Shown one piece after another: positions 15,369-24,403 of a stretch of 64,000 nucleotides of DNA. The DNA is from Firm-04 sp045596625 (GTDB lineage Bacteria > Bacillota > Clostridia > Oscillospirales > Ruminococcaceae), in contig JAZOCU010000052.1 of assembly GCA_045596625.1 (NCBI GenBank), forward strand, positions 1 through 64,000, written 5' to 3'. The translations under genes and the position numbers were made by a program. Position 1 is the stretch's first letter. The number at the start of each line of letters is the position of its first letter. A model generated the notes under the pieces. The model had not been told where the DNA came from. It searched no databases and was given only the letters and a program-made list of their open reading frames with translations.

Positions 15369-16082
15369 TCACGGCTCGCAATCTTCTGTTTGACATTTTA
15401 CCCATTGTTCCCACAAATCCGGCCGCCGTTCACGGGTAATTTCCAAACTTTGTTCCTTCCGCCATGCAGCAATATTCTTATGATGTCCGCTGAGAAGCAC
15501 AGGCGGAACCGATTCACCTTCCCAACATTCGGGGCGGGTATACTGCGGATATTCCAGCAGACCGGAAAAATGACTTTCCTCTTCATAACATTCGGGAGAT
15601 GGCAGCACATCCTCACACATTCTTGCAACAGCATCTGTAAGAATCAGCGCAGGCAGCTCGCCGCCGGTGACCACATAATCCCCTACAGAGATCTCCTCAT
15701 CCACGATCCGATCCAGCACACGCTGATCCACGCCCTCATAATGGCCGCAGAGCAGAAACAGCACCGGCTTCTGTGAAAGTGCAATCACCTTTTTTTGTGT
15801 CAGCACAGTCCCCTTCGGAGACAAATATATAGTATGCGGTTTTTCGTCATATTGTGCACAGACCGCTTTCCAGCAATCATAGATCGGCTGTGCCTGCATC
15901 ACCATGCCCATACCTCCGCCAAAAGGAGAATCATCTACACGGCGATGACGATCTGTGGTATAGTCACGGATCTGATGACAGTTTACCTGCAAGGCGCCTT
16001 TTGCTCTGGCTCTGCCCAGAATACTGGATGACAGCACTGCTTCACACATTTCGGGGAACAGCGTAGCGATCTCGATTTTCAT
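15369..16082 (-). CDS. trmD: tRNA (guanine37-N1)-methyltransferase
   Basis: It methylates G37 next to the anticodon of tRNAs that read CNN codons, protecting against frameshifting. The 237-residue product has the family length and motifs: MKIEIATLFPEM at the N-terminus, DSPFGGGMGMVM, LSPKG, LLCGHYEGVDQRVLD and EISVGDYVVTGGELPA of the trefoil-knot SAM site. The start ATG at 16082 follows CGGAGG. It is the last gene of the rimM operon, but an unrelated gene separates it from rimM by contrast with the usual direct rimM-trmD junction. Confidence 0.97.
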   Translation of the reverse strand: MKIEIATLFPEMCEAVLSSSILGRARAKGALQVNCHQIRDYTTDRHRRVDDSPFGGGMGMVMQAQPIYDCWKAVCAQYDEKPHTIYLSPKGTVLTQKKVIALSQKPVLFLLCGHYEGVDQRVLDRIVDEEISVGDYVVTGGELPALILTDAVARMCEDVLPSPECYEEESHFSGLLEYPQYTRPECWEGESVPPVLLSGHHKNIAAWRKEQSLEITRERRPDLWEQWVKCQTEDCEP

Positions 16083-16085
16083 GAA

Positions 16086-16823
16086 TCACGATGCCTCCGA
16101 AGATGCTGCGGATCCCACTGAAAGCGTATCCACTATCTGCAGGATCATCCCGGTATTGACCGCTTCGAAGAACACAGAGATCCGCTGATTGGGATTCCGA
16201 TCGGGATAAAGCATGGCAACAGCGGAGATACTGTCTACATATTGCGTATCGATCCGTAAAAAGCCGCGATACCCTTCCCCTTCCAGCGCATATATGGTAT
16301 CATAACGTTCAAAGGTATCATTTTTATAATCCGCAAGCTGATAAAAGGTCTTGGCGACAGCGGCATTGCTCATGGTGAAATGCTCTTTGGTCAAAGCGTA
16401 CTGCAGCTGTTCGATCTCATATTCATTCTGCGGAACGGATAATCCGTTGGTGTCGCAAAACTGTTCCAGATCTTTCGCAGGGATCTCCTCGGCTTCATAG
16501 TAGGGAATTCCCGCAAAAAGGAAGGGCGGATTGAGGGTAATGGTCAGATCCTGACCGCTCATCACAGTTTTATTGCCGCTCTCTTTGATCTGCAGATCCT
16601 TGGGTGCTTTCAATGTCACGCCAAAGCTGCTGTATTCTGCTGCGTCCTCAGGCAAGGAAGAAACCGATGCCGGGAATTCCTGCACCTGTTTCTGCAAATG
16701 CGAATACTCCTTATTCATCTTTAGATACCACGGCAAACCGGGAAACACCAATGTCCAGAGCAATCCGCCGGCGATCACAACGCCGCCCACGGCACCCAAA
16801 GCAATTTTCCATGATTTTTTCAT
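16086..16823 (-). CDS. Membrane-anchored protein between rimM and trmD, unknown
   Basis: I do not recognise a family. The 245-residue protein has an N-terminal membrane anchor (about 8-28) and an exported domain of mixed alpha/beta character with no cysteine pair or obvious catalytic motif; it ends in a small Ser/Ala-rich tail. It lies 20 bases after rimM and only 3 bases before trmD, so it is a tight member of this operon although its products act on ribosomes and tRNA in the cytosol. The position is unusual; a function cannot be inferred. Confidence 0.8.
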   Translation of the reverse strand: MKKSWKIALGAVGGVVIAGGLLWTLVFPGLPWYLKMNKEYSHLQKQVQEFPASVSSLPEDAAEYSSFGVTLKAPKDLQIKESGNKTVMSGQDLTITLNPPFLFAGIPYYEAEEIPAKDLEQFCDTNGLSVPQNEYEIEQLQYALTKEHFTMSNAAVAKTFYQLADYKNDTFERYDTIYALEGEGYRGFLRIDTQYVDSISAVAMLYPDRNPNQRISVFFEAVNTGMILQIVDTLSVGSAASSEAS

Positions 16824-16843
16824 CGTATTCTCCTTCCCTTTTC

Positions 16844-17359
16844 TCAGTCAAACAAACCGTTAAGCGGTCTGATGACAACAACACCGTCATCGATCGAAAC
16901 AGAACAGACCACATCAGGGATCGCCGGAACCAATCGTTCCTTTCCTGTTTCATCCTTGATCACATAAACATCATTGGCGCCGGTCTGAAGTACATCGGTG
17001 ATCGTACCATAGCAGACATCGGTATCGGCATCCAACACCGAAAGCCCCAGCAGATCCTGGATAAAATACGTATCGTCATCCAGATCCGCATCATCACGAT
17101 TCATATACAAAACGGTATTGCGCAATGTCTGCGCTTGTTCGACGGTATCCACGCCAACAAGCTTCATCAGCACCATGTTTTTCTGCACCTTTGCCTGTTC
17201 GACAGAAACAGCAATGGCATCAGCGCCGTTGGGATTGCGATAGAGCGTATCAAATTCACAAAGGATCTCGGGACTGTCACACCACGGCTGCACCTTAACA
17301 GTGCCATTGAGCCCATGAACCGTAACGATCTTACCGATTTCGAGATATTGTTTTTTCAT
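16844..17359 (-). CDS. rimM: 16S rRNA processing protein RimM
   Basis: It helps mature the head of the 30S subunit. The 171-residue product has the RimM N-terminal barrel (YLEIGKIVTVHGLNGTVKVQPW) and the C-terminal PRC-barrel-like domain (DDDTYFIQDLLGLSVLD, ANDVYVIKDETGKERLVPAIPDVV). I chose the ATG at 17359 behind AAAGGAG; an upstream in-frame extension has no binding site. It is the first gene of the rimM/unknown/trmD operon. Confidence 0.95.
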   Translation of the reverse strand: MKKQYLEIGKIVTVHGLNGTVKVQPWCDSPEILCEFDTLYRNPNGADAIAVSVEQAKVQKNMVLMKLVGVDTVEQAQTLRNTVLYMNRDDADLDDDTYFIQDLLGLSVLDADTDVCYGTITDVLQTGANDVYVIKDETGKERLVPAIPDVVCSVSIDDGVVVIRPLNGLFD

Positions 17360-17402
17360 TGAAACAAGGCTCCTTTTTTCAAGGTAAAAAGCTTCCTTGG
17401 TG

Positions 17403-17431
17403 ATTATAGCATATTTCACGGATTCCGTCAA
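17403..17431 (-). promoter_or_regulatory. Promoter of the rimM-trmD operon
   Basis: TTGACG (17431-17426), 17-base spacer, TATAAT (17408-17403) on the minus strand, about 45 bases before rimM. Confidence 0.88.
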
Positions 17432-17460
17432 GGCAGTGCGCTCATGAATCAACAAAAAAC

Positions 17461-17497
17461 AATCTCCTCAAAAAGCACCCTGCTCTTTGAGGAGATC
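17461..17497 (-). terminator. Terminator after the gene at 17510
   Basis: Stem ATCTCCTCAAA/TTTGAGGAGAT, followed on the minus strand by TGTTTTTTG, 13 bases after the stop codon. Confidence 0.85.
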
Positions 17498-17509
17498 TTA
17501 TATCGCAGT

Positions 17510-18157
17510 TCAAGCGCCCGGCAGCGGCCGCACGTTTTCTTTCACCCACTTTAGATTTTCTGTTGTATAGCCAAAGCGGGACTCCGGCGCACGTTTTGCA
17601 ATCTCACTTGCTGCAAATTCCAGATCACCGGCATATTTATTACTCAGCCGAAACGGATATTCATAACTGTCTCCGTAGCAATCATGCACGACCAGATATA
17701 TTCCATCCAGCACACCGTTTGTACGATGCTCCTTCCGATACAGCAGCAGGATACATTCATAGAGAACAAAGCTTTCAAAGTCCTTACGTTTCATCAGGAA
17801 CCGTTCCGTGATCATCAGCTGCGGATGATCCATCATACTCTCATTTTCTCCCTGCAAAATCCGCTCCGCAAGATCATCGGGCGAACCATACTTACGGAAC
17901 AAGCGATGCGCTCCGGGCCGAAAAGCAGCCTTCACTGCAGAAAAAAACCGTTTTGCTGCATACAGCATCAGCAGCGCCCCAAACACTGCACATGCCAGCG
18001 CAATGAACAGACGTTCCTCTTTGAATGCAAACATGCCTGCCGCCAGCAGGAGCAGTACTGCAAACAGCAGAAAAAAGAAATATCCTACAGCAGCCCAGCT
18101 GTTTCTGGTTCTGATCTGTCGTACAATCTTATTGCCGGTCAACAGAGAACTTGCCAT
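17510..18157 (-). CDS. Two-pass membrane protein, unknown function
   Basis: I do not recognise a family. The 215-residue product has two adjacent hydrophobic segments (about 22-45 and 49-68) forming a hairpin, then a cytosolic domain of about 140 residues with conserved-looking ERFLMKRKDFESFVLYECILLLYRKEH and a YDCYGDSYEYPFRL-like stretch, reminiscent of PH-like membrane-associated domains. Start ATG at 18157 behind GGAAGGAG. It follows the gene at 18199 by 41 bases on the same strand, so the two probably form one operon. Confidence 0.75.
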   Translation of the reverse strand: MASSLLTGNKIVRQIRTRNSWAAVGYFFFLLFAVLLLLAAGMFAFKEERLFIALACAVFGALLMLYAAKRFFSAVKAAFRPGAHRLFRKYGSPDDLAERILQGENESMMDHPQLMITERFLMKRKDFESFVLYECILLLYRKEHRTNGVLDGIYLVVHDCYGDSYEYPFRLSNKYAGDLEFAASEIAKRAPESRFGYTTENLKWVKENVRPLPGA

Positions 18158-18198
18158 ATGTCAAATATCTCCTTCCGAAATACGATACTATTTCGAGA

Positions 18199-19074
18199 TC
18201 AATGAAATTCGGTGCCGGGATTCAATGCGGCCGGAGATTTCCACTGGATCCCATAATCGCTGCGAAGGATCAGCTTTTTGACCATCCAATATTCCTTGCA
18301 ATAGTCATAATAGCCGCGCTGGTGCTCTAACGCTTCATCGATCTTTTCCTCCAGCTCATAGCGGATCGAGAGATATTCCGGCGTCAGCTCCACGGGATCG
18401 GTCACAGTATCTCCGATCGTTTCCTGCGCTTCCTTTATCACAGCAGCATATTCTTCTGCACCCAGATCAGCAAGCAGCATTTCGGAAAGCGCTGCTGTCA
18501 GACCGTCCGCAGTCTGTGAAGCATACAGGCAAATGGCACAGGCACTGTCTCTGAGATCCAGCAACGCACCGTTTTCCAGCAGTGTTACGCCCTTTGCCAT
18601 AAGGCGCTTGGCTGCTTCATGCATTTGTATGGTATAGTTGAGCGCTTCCGGCCACCAACGTGCTTCCGCATAGGTTTCGGCTGCAGATTGACAAAAACGA
18701 AGATAATCGGAATCTCTGCCATCGGCAGCGACGGCCTTCAACGCATCCTTGCAGTCCACAATGCACGGATGCGCACGCCAAGGCGCAAAGTCCATCGCAT
18801 GGAACTGCTGGATCAACAGACAGGCATACAGCAGATCGACAGCCAGTTCCGAGGTCGGATGAGCACGGAACGCCGCAGAAACACGGTCGAACAGCCGATT
18901 GCTGAACCAGATTCCCACAGAGGTTGCACGTTCATTATTCAGCAAAGAAAGATATTCCATTAAAGCGGCCTGCTTCTGTTGTTCGCTGCTTTCGGTACTT
19001 TGCAGCATCAGCTCTAATTCTTCTCCTTTTGCACGGAGTTCATCCTCGCCGGCTTGACGCAGTGTACGGTACAT
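18199..19074 (-). CDS. Cytosolic helical protein, unknown function
   Basis: I do not recognise a family. The 291-residue product is soluble, almost wholly helical and rich in Ala, Glu and Leu, with no signal peptide or membrane segment. It has repeated helix pairs (ADGLTAALSEMLLADLGAEEYAAVIKEA) suggesting a TPR-like or armadillo-like fold. The start at ATG 19074 is decided by the strong GGAGAGGAGG; an in-frame ATG 39 bases earlier has no site. First gene of a two-gene unit under the promoter at 19149-19177. Confidence 0.75.
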   Translation of the reverse strand: MYRTLRQAGEDELRAKGEELELMLQSTESSEQQKQAALMEYLSLLNNERATSVGIWFSNRLFDRVSAAFRAHPTSELAVDLLYACLLIQQFHAMDFAPWRAHPCIVDCKDALKAVAADGRDSDYLRFCQSAAETYAEARWWPEALNYTIQMHEAAKRLMAKGVTLLENGALLDLRDSACAICLYASQTADGLTAALSEMLLADLGAEEYAAVIKEAQETIGDTVTDPVELTPEYLSIRYELEEKIDEALEHQRGYYDYCKEYWMVKKLILRSDYGIQWKSPAALNPGTEFH

Positions 19075-19148
19075 AACAAAGCCTCCTCTCCATAAATCGA
19101 ACCATTTTTTCATGAATTTCTGTTTGAAATGCCAAAACTCTTATTTTT

Positions 19149-19177
19149 ATGATACCATATATTTGTCATATTGTCAA
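19149..19177 (-). promoter_or_regulatory. Promoter of the 19074-17510 unit
   Basis: TTGACA (19177-19172), 17-base spacer, TATCAT (19154-19149) on the minus strand. It is divergent to the promoter at 19243-19271. Confidence 0.85.
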
Positions 19178-19242
19178 GCAAATTTTCAGCATATTCACAA
19201 TTTGCAGACGAAAAAACGCAAAAGATACTTTTTCAAAAAATC

Positions 19243-19271
19243 TTTACACAGCGGGAAGAATATGCTATACT
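19243..19271 (+). promoter_or_regulatory. Promoter of the CNNM transporter gene
   Basis: TTTACA (19243-19248), 17-base spacer, TATACT (19266-19271), about 60 bases before the start codon. Confidence 0.82.
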
Positions 19272-19330
19272 ATATGCCGATGCATCTTTGCATCTGCACC
19301 TACAAAACGATATGCGGAGGAATTCATAGT

Positions 19331-20656
19331 ATGTTTGGGCAGATTTTACTGCAATTGCTGCTGATCGGACTGAATGCGATCTTTGCCTGCGCAGAGATCG
19401 CTATTATTTCCATAAACGATACAAAGCTTCAACACATGGCAGCAGGCGGTGATAAACGAGCAGCACGGCTGGTAAAACTAACCTCTCAGCCGGCAAGATT
19501 TCTGGCAACCATACAGGTTGCCATCACCCTTTCCGGTTTTCTTGGCAGTGCCTTTGCTGCGGATAATTTTTCGGCAGCATTGACAAACCGGATGCTATCT
19601 CTGGGTGTGCCTCTTGCCGAAGAAACGCTGGATACGATCTCAGTGCTGCTGATTACCGTTCTGCTTTCTTATCTGACGTTAGTATTCGGAGAACTGGTGC
19701 CGAAACGAATCGGTATGAAAAATGCAGAAAAGCTGGGGCTTGCACTTTCCGCCATGATCGCTGTGATCTCCAAGCTGTTCAAGCCACTGGTCTCTGTTCT
19801 GACTGCTTCGACCAACGGGATTCTGCGTCTTTTCGGAATTGATCCCAACGCAGAATCGGAATCCGTCACCGAAGAAGAGATCCGTATGATGGTAGATGCA
19901 GGCAGTGAAAAAGGTGCCATCGATGATATTGAACGTGAGCTGATCCAAAACGTATTTGCTTTTGACGACATTACAGCCGAAGATATCTGCACCCATCGTA
20001 CCGATACCGTATTTCTTTCCCTTGATGATACCGCAGAACATTGGCGTAAGCAGATCTATGAAACCTGTCACAGCTATTATCCCGTATGCGGTACCAACAG
20101 CGACCAGATCGTAGGCGTGCTTTCCGCAGCGGAGTATTTCCGTCTGGAAAACAGAACCCGTGATGCTGTTTTGGCTGCGGTACGTCCGGCCTATTTTATT
20201 CCTGCCGCCATGACCGCAGATATACTGTTCACTGAAATGAAGCGCAACCATGAGCGCTTTGCGGTGGTGTTGGATGAATACGGCGGTACCGCAGGTGTGA
20301 TCACAATCACCGATCTCATTGAGGAGCTGGTAGGCGATCTGGGTCATGATGCCGAACCCGATGCTGACGAAGAACTCACCCGCATCGACGACACCACCTG
20401 GCGCATCGGCGGTGGAGTACGGCTCTCAGAGGTTTCTGAAGCCATCGGCGTATCACTGACCGGTGATTATGATACACTCAGCGGCTATCTGTTCGGTGCT
20501 CTGGGCAGTATTCCCAAAGACGGCAGTCAGCTCAAGCTGCAAACGGAACAGATTCATGCCGAGATACTCAATGTGCGGGGACATAAAGCCGAAACGGTTC
20601 TGGTTTCGCTGCGCCGCACAGAATCCGAAGAAGCTGCCGCTTCCAAAGATAAATAA
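19331..20656 (+). CDS. CNNM/CorC-family transporter (hemolysin-like)
   Basis: A 441-residue inner-membrane protein of the CNNM/DUF21 family; bacterial members export Mg2+ or Na+-coupled divalent ions, and older annotations call them hemolysins. In order: DUF21 domain with about four membrane segments (1-150, with NAIFACAEIAIISINDTKL and ITLSGFLGSAFAA), a CBS-domain pair (about 195-325), with FDDITAEDICTHRTDT and FAVVLDEYGGTAGVITITDLIEELVGDL, and a C-terminal CorC_HlyC domain (about 350-430). The start at ATG 19331 has GGAGGAATTCATAGT; the upstream in-frame extension overlaps the promoter. It stands alone. Confidence 0.93.
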   Translation: MFGQILLQLLLIGLNAIFACAEIAIISINDTKLQHMAAGGDKRAARLVKLTSQPARFLATIQVAITLSGFLGSAFAADNFSAALTNRMLSLGVPLAEETLDTISVLLITVLLSYLTLVFGELVPKRIGMKNAEKLGLALSAMIAVISKLFKPLVSVLTASTNGILRLFGIDPNAESESVTEEEIRMMVDAGSEKGAIDDIERELIQNVFAFDDITAEDICTHRTDTVFLSLDDTAEHWRKQIYETCHSYYPVCGTNSDQIVGVLSAAEYFRLENRTRDAVLAAVRPAYFIPAAMTADILFTEMKRNHERFAVVLDEYGGTAGVITITDLIEELVGDLGHDAEPDADEELTRIDDTTWRIGGGVRLSEVSEAIGVSLTGDYDTLSGYLFGALGSIPKDGSQLKLQTEQIHAEILNVRGHKAETVLVSLRRTESEEAAASKDK

Positions 20657-20789
20657 ATCCGAATCACAGGGCAAATTTCTCTTTTAAGGGATTGCACCTT
20701 GTTTCTACGAATTCGATATAGGCATACTCTTTTGATTTATGCAAAAAGGCAAAAATATGCGAAAACCATGGATTTCCTGCGGAATCCCC

Positions 20790-20818
20790 TTGCATTTTCA
20801 GATGTGCTGTGCTATAAT
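20790..20818 (+). promoter_or_regulatory. Promoter of the Wzz-like gene
   Basis: TTGCAT (20790-20795), 17-base spacer, TATAAT (20813-20818), about 90 bases before the start codon. The 254-base gap upstream (20657-20910) holds nothing else I can identify. Confidence 0.85.
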
Positions 20819-20910
20819 GAATCTATCTAAGCATATATGGCATCAATCTGAAATGCTGTCATGTAAGCAAATTGACATTCTATCAAAGTAGAAAGAATGA
20901 GGAATTATCA

Positions 20911-22452
20911 ATGGCTGATGAAAAAAATATCCGTCTGGTACTTCAGAAGCAGGAAACGGAAGAAAAACCCCTGCTGCGAATCAACACTCTGTGGAAGCAG
21001 GCAAAACGCTTCTTTGTACTCTGGATTATCGTATCCATTGTTGCCGCCTTGGGCGTTGGCGCTTTCGCCATGGTGAATTACTCCGATACCATGGAAACAC
21101 AAGCAATGGTGGAGTTCAGTTTCAAGGGAATTGAATCCGGCAAAGACCCCACCGGCAATAACTTCGACATCACAAAGCTCAAGTCTCCTGCTGTGATTGA
21201 AGCTGCTTTGACTGCACAAGGCATCTCTAAGGAGGACGTTCCGGTAGATGTCGTGCGCAATGCGCTCACAATCGGCGGTGTTCGTCCTGAAGATGCCATA
21301 GAGAAAATGGTCGGATATCAGAGTATTATCGACATGGGCAACACCAATGCGCTCAGCGCTTTGAAGGAATTTCTGAATGTTACTTACTTCCCTACAAAAT
21401 TCGTCATTACCCTCCAGCTGGATAATACCGATTTGGAGCCGGAACAGGGCGCTGCATTGCTGGATGCCATTTTGGAATCCTACAAGCAGTATTTCTTCCA
21501 GACCTATGGCTATAACGATGCACTCGGCAGCGCCGTTTTGTCTGTTGACTATGATGACTACGATTATGAACGTGTCATTGAAGTGTTTGACAGCACGCTG
21601 GCTTCTGCACAATCCTATCTGAATACCCTCGCCGCAGGGGATGACACCGGATTCCGTTCCGCAACCACGGGATACAGCTTCCGTGATCTTTCTTCTGCCA
21701 TCAATACGCTGCGTACTGAGGATCTGGATTGGATCAATTCTTATGTCACTGTAAATAATGTAACAAAAGATAAGGACTTGCTGCTGACATATTACGACTA
21801 TCGAATCCAATCCTTGGAGCGTTCCAAAACAGCTGCACAGGAAAAATTGGTCGGTATCGACGAATCGATTGCTGCATATCAGAAAGACACCGTTCTCGTA
21901 ATGAACAACGAAAACGGCAAAGATATGACCGTTTCTCAGGCTTCCGATACCTATGACAACATGATCCAGCAGAAGATCAATATTCAGTCGCAAATCGCAG
22001 ATTACACACAGGATATCAGTTATTACACCGCTCGTTCCAACTCTCTGCGCACGGCAACCAATACTGTGACCAATTCGCAGAAGAAAATGGTGGATGAGCG
22101 TATTGAAAAACTCTACACTAAAGTGGAAACCCTGATCGACCAAGTGAATGTGACTGCGGATGAGTATTTCGAGAATGTTGCATATGCCAACGCTTTCACG
22201 GTACTGGTTCCTGCCAATATTCCTACGGAAAGCGGCATAATGGCAATCGTCACATCATCGTTTCTTCCCCTCGTCATCGTTGAATGCTTGATTCTGGCTG
22301 TGTATCTTATCATTGTTGTATGCGTTGCATTTGCCAAGGATCAGCATATTTCATCCAATATTGTACCCGCAAAGGATGCCGTTGAAGCCGATGACGCAGA
22401 AGCAGAACAACAGCAGGATGCTGCTAAGGAAAAGAAAACACAGAAAAAGTGA
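20911..22452 (+). CDS. Wzz-like polysaccharide chain-length/co-polymerase protein
   Basis: A 513-residue protein with the chain-length determinant layout: a cytosolic N-terminus, membrane segment 1 (about 33-53), a large exported mostly helical domain with long coiled-coil stretches (about 290-420), and membrane segment 2 (about 447-475), then an acidic and Lys-rich C-terminal tail. Family members set the length of surface polysaccharides together with a polymerase. No tyrosine kinase or glycosyltransferase genes are beside it; only a UDP-sugar dehydrogenase follows. Start ATG at 20911 behind TGAGGAA. Sequence similarity to Wzz is by layout rather than a clear motif. Confidence 0.75.
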   Translation: MADEKNIRLVLQKQETEEKPLLRINTLWKQAKRFFVLWIIVSIVAALGVGAFAMVNYSDTMETQAMVEFSFKGIESGKDPTGNNFDITKLKSPAVIEAALTAQGISKEDVPVDVVRNALTIGGVRPEDAIEKMVGYQSIIDMGNTNALSALKEFLNVTYFPTKFVITLQLDNTDLEPEQGAALLDAILESYKQYFFQTYGYNDALGSAVLSVDYDDYDYERVIEVFDSTLASAQSYLNTLAAGDDTGFRSATTGYSFRDLSSAINTLRTEDLDWINSYVTVNNVTKDKDLLLTYYDYRIQSLERSKTAAQEKLVGIDESIAAYQKDTVLVMNNENGKDMTVSQASDTYDNMIQQKINIQSQIADYTQDISYYTARSNSLRTATNTVTNSQKKMVDERIEKLYTKVETLIDQVNVTADEYFENVAYANAFTVLVPANIPTESGIMAIVTSSFLPLVIVECLILAVYLIIVVCVAFAKDQHISSNIVPAKDAVEADDAEAEQQQDAAKEKKTQKK

Positions 22453-22462
22453 ATATAAGGTC

Positions 22463-22491
22463 AATCGCCGGATTTCAGTGATCCGGCGATT
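22463..22491 (+). terminator. Hairpin between the Wzz-like gene and ugd
   Basis: An 11-bp perfect stem AATCGCCGGAT/ATCCGGCGATT with a 7-base loop in the 66-base gap. The following bases (GTATAATAAAA) lack a T run, so it may act as a partial terminator or mRNA stabiliser; they also contain a TATAAT. Confidence 0.6.
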
Positions 22492-22518
22492 GTATAATAA
22501 AAGTAAAGGACGATTATC

Positions 22519-23757
22519 ATGAAGATTGCTGTTGCCGGTACCGGATATGTAGGATTATCCATCGCCACATTGCTGTCGCAGAATCATACTGTTACCGCTG
22601 TGGATATTATCCCCGAAAAGGTTGAAATGATCAATCAGCGGAAGTCTCCCATTCAGGATGACTATATCGAAGCCTATTTTGCAGAAAAAGAACTGAATCT
22701 TACTGCTACGCTGGATGCACAGGCTGCTTATACCGATGCAGAATTTGTTGTGATCGCTGCGCCGACCAACTATGACAGTCAGAAGAACTTTTTTGATACT
22801 TCTGCTGTGGAAAAGGTCATCGAGCTGGTCATGCAATACAATCCCAATGCGATCATGGTCATCAAATCCACCATTCCTGTAGGCTATACTGCTTCGATCC
22901 GTAAAAAAACCGGCAGCAAGAACATCATCTTCAGCCCGGAATTCCTGCGGGAAAGCAAAGCACTCTATGATAATCTGTATCCCAGCCGCATTATTGTCGG
23001 TACGGATCCGGAGGATACCCGTCTGGTCGAGGCGGCAAAATGTTTCGCTGCCCTGCTGCAGGAAGGCGCTATCAAAGAGGATATCCCCACATTGTTTATG
23101 GGCTTTACCGAGGCTGAGGCTGTGAAACTGTTCGCCAACACCTATCTTGCCCTGCGTGTCAGCTATTTTAATGAGCTGGATACCTATGCCGAAATGAAAG
23201 GCTTGGATACACAGCAGATCATTGAAGGCGTCTGTCTTGATCCCCGTATCGGCAGTCATTATAACAATCCCAGCTTTGGCTACGGAGGCTATTGTCTGCC
23301 TAAGGATACCAAACAGCTGCTTGCAAATTATGCCGATGTTCCGCAGGATATGATGAGCGCAATTGTCGCATCCAACCGCACCCGTAAAGACTTTATCGCA
23401 AGCCGGGTATTGGAGCTGGCAGGTTATTACAGCTATGATGAAAACAGCCAGTATGACAAATCCATGGAAAGACCTGTAACGATCGGCGTGTATCGACTGA
23501 CCATGAAAAGCAACTCCGATAACTTCCGCCAAAGCTCTATTCAAGGCGTTATGAAACGTGTCAAAGCAAAGGGTGCTACCGTAATCATCTATGAACCTAC
23601 TCTGCAAGATGGTGATACCTTCTTTGGCAGCCTTGTGGTGAATGATCTGGAACAGTTCAAGGCAAAAAGCGATGCCATCATCGCTAACCGCTATGACGAA
23701 TGTCTGGACGATGTGTTGGATAAGGTCTATACCAGAGATATCTTCAAAAGAGATTGA
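22519..23757 (+). CDS. ugd: UDP-glucose/GDP-mannose 6-dehydrogenase family
   Basis: It oxidises a UDP-sugar (most likely UDP-glucose to UDP-glucuronate) with two NAD+, a step towards acidic polysaccharides. The 412-residue product begins with the Rossmann motif MKIAVAGTGYVG, has the SPEFLRE loop (139-144), the catalytic cysteine Cys259 in FGYGGYCLPKDTKQ, and a C-terminal UDP-binding domain. The substrate sugar is not proven by sequence. Its length matches the shorter, Rff/Ugd-like branch. It follows the Wzz-like gene, so the two probably serve one polysaccharide. Start ATG 22519 behind AAAGGACG. Confidence 0.92.
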   Translation: MKIAVAGTGYVGLSIATLLSQNHTVTAVDIIPEKVEMINQRKSPIQDDYIEAYFAEKELNLTATLDAQAAYTDAEFVVIAAPTNYDSQKNFFDTSAVEKVIELVMQYNPNAIMVIKSTIPVGYTASIRKKTGSKNIIFSPEFLRESKALYDNLYPSRIIVGTDPEDTRLVEAAKCFAALLQEGAIKEDIPTLFMGFTEAEAVKLFANTYLALRVSYFNELDTYAEMKGLDTQQIIEGVCLDPRIGSHYNNPSFGYGGYCLPKDTKQLLANYADVPQDMMSAIVASNRTRKDFIASRVLELAGYYSYDENSQYDKSMERPVTIGVYRLTMKSNSDNFRQSSIQGVMKRVKAKGATVIIYEPTLQDGDTFFGSLVVNDLEQFKAKSDAIIANRYDECLDDVLDKVYTRDIFKRD

Positions 23758-23780
23758 TCCTTCTCGTATTCTATGCAAAA

Positions 23781-23817
23781 ACAGAGCAAAGCGAATTTCC
23801 CTTTGCTCTGTTTTTTT
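23781..23817 (+). terminator. Terminator of ugd
   Basis: Stem ACAGAGCAAAG/CTTTGCTCTGT followed by TTTTTT, 24 bases after the stop. Confidence 0.92.
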
Positions 23818-23878
23818 ATTCTCGGCGAAAAAAAGCGGCGTTTCAAACGTCATAGTAACAGGAAAGGAGGTGCAGCAT

Positions 23879-24403
23879 ATGCCGAAGCATATTTCCAAGG
23901 CATTGCGTAAGCAGTTGTATCAAGGCGATCCGGAAGCCTTTGCTGCTTTGTATCAGATGCTTAAAACACCGGTATTTACCATCGCTTTTCGCATTGTACG
24001 CTCCAAAGAAGAAGCCGAAGATATTATGCAAGAGGTTTTTTTGCGGCTCTGGAAAACACCGCCTGCACCTTCTGTACGAAATCTGCGTGCGTGGATCTTT
24101 CAGATGGTGCACAATCTGGCAATTGATACGCTGCGCAAGCATCCGGATGTAACACAAGCTGCGGATGATGCCGCATTGACCGAAGATGTATTCCAGACAC
24201 TCGCTCTGCGTTATGATCTGGAACAGGCGATCCATGCACTGCCCTGTACGGAACGTGAGATCATAACAATGCATCTGAACGGTGGATTGCGGTTCCATGA
24301 GATCGCTGCCATTGTGGAATTATCCGTCTCAGCAACATACCGAAAATACCGTAAAGCGCTGGAGGCGCTGAAAACCGCATTGAAAGGAGATGGATTTGTA
24401 TGA
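23879..24403 (+). CDS. ECF-type RNA polymerase sigma factor
   Basis: The second ECF sigma in the window, 174 residues. Region 2: FTIAFRIVRSKEEAEDIMQEVFLRLWKTP with LRAWIFQMVHNLAIDTLR; region 4: CTEREIITMHLNGGLRFHEIAAIVELSVSATYRKYRKALEAL. Start ATG 23879 has a perfect GGAAAGGAGGTG. Its stop overlaps the ATG of the next gene (ATGA at 24400-24403), so they are translationally coupled. The partner is likely to control it. It differs clearly from the first ECF sigma at 739. Confidence 0.92.
   Translation: MPKHISKALRKQLYQGDPEAFAALYQMLKTPVFTIAFRIVRSKEEAEDIMQEVFLRLWKTPPAPSVRNLRAWIFQMVHNLAIDTLRKHPDVTQAADDAALTEDVFQTLALRYDLEQAIHALPCTEREIITMHLNGGLRFHEIAAIVELSVSATYRKYRKALEALKTALKGDGFV

Noticed and set aside
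22555..23898. A 447-codon minus-strand frame opposite ugd
   Set aside because: Its Phe/Ile/Cys/His-rich product and lack of a ribosome binding site mark it as a shadow of ugd, which has full family motifs.
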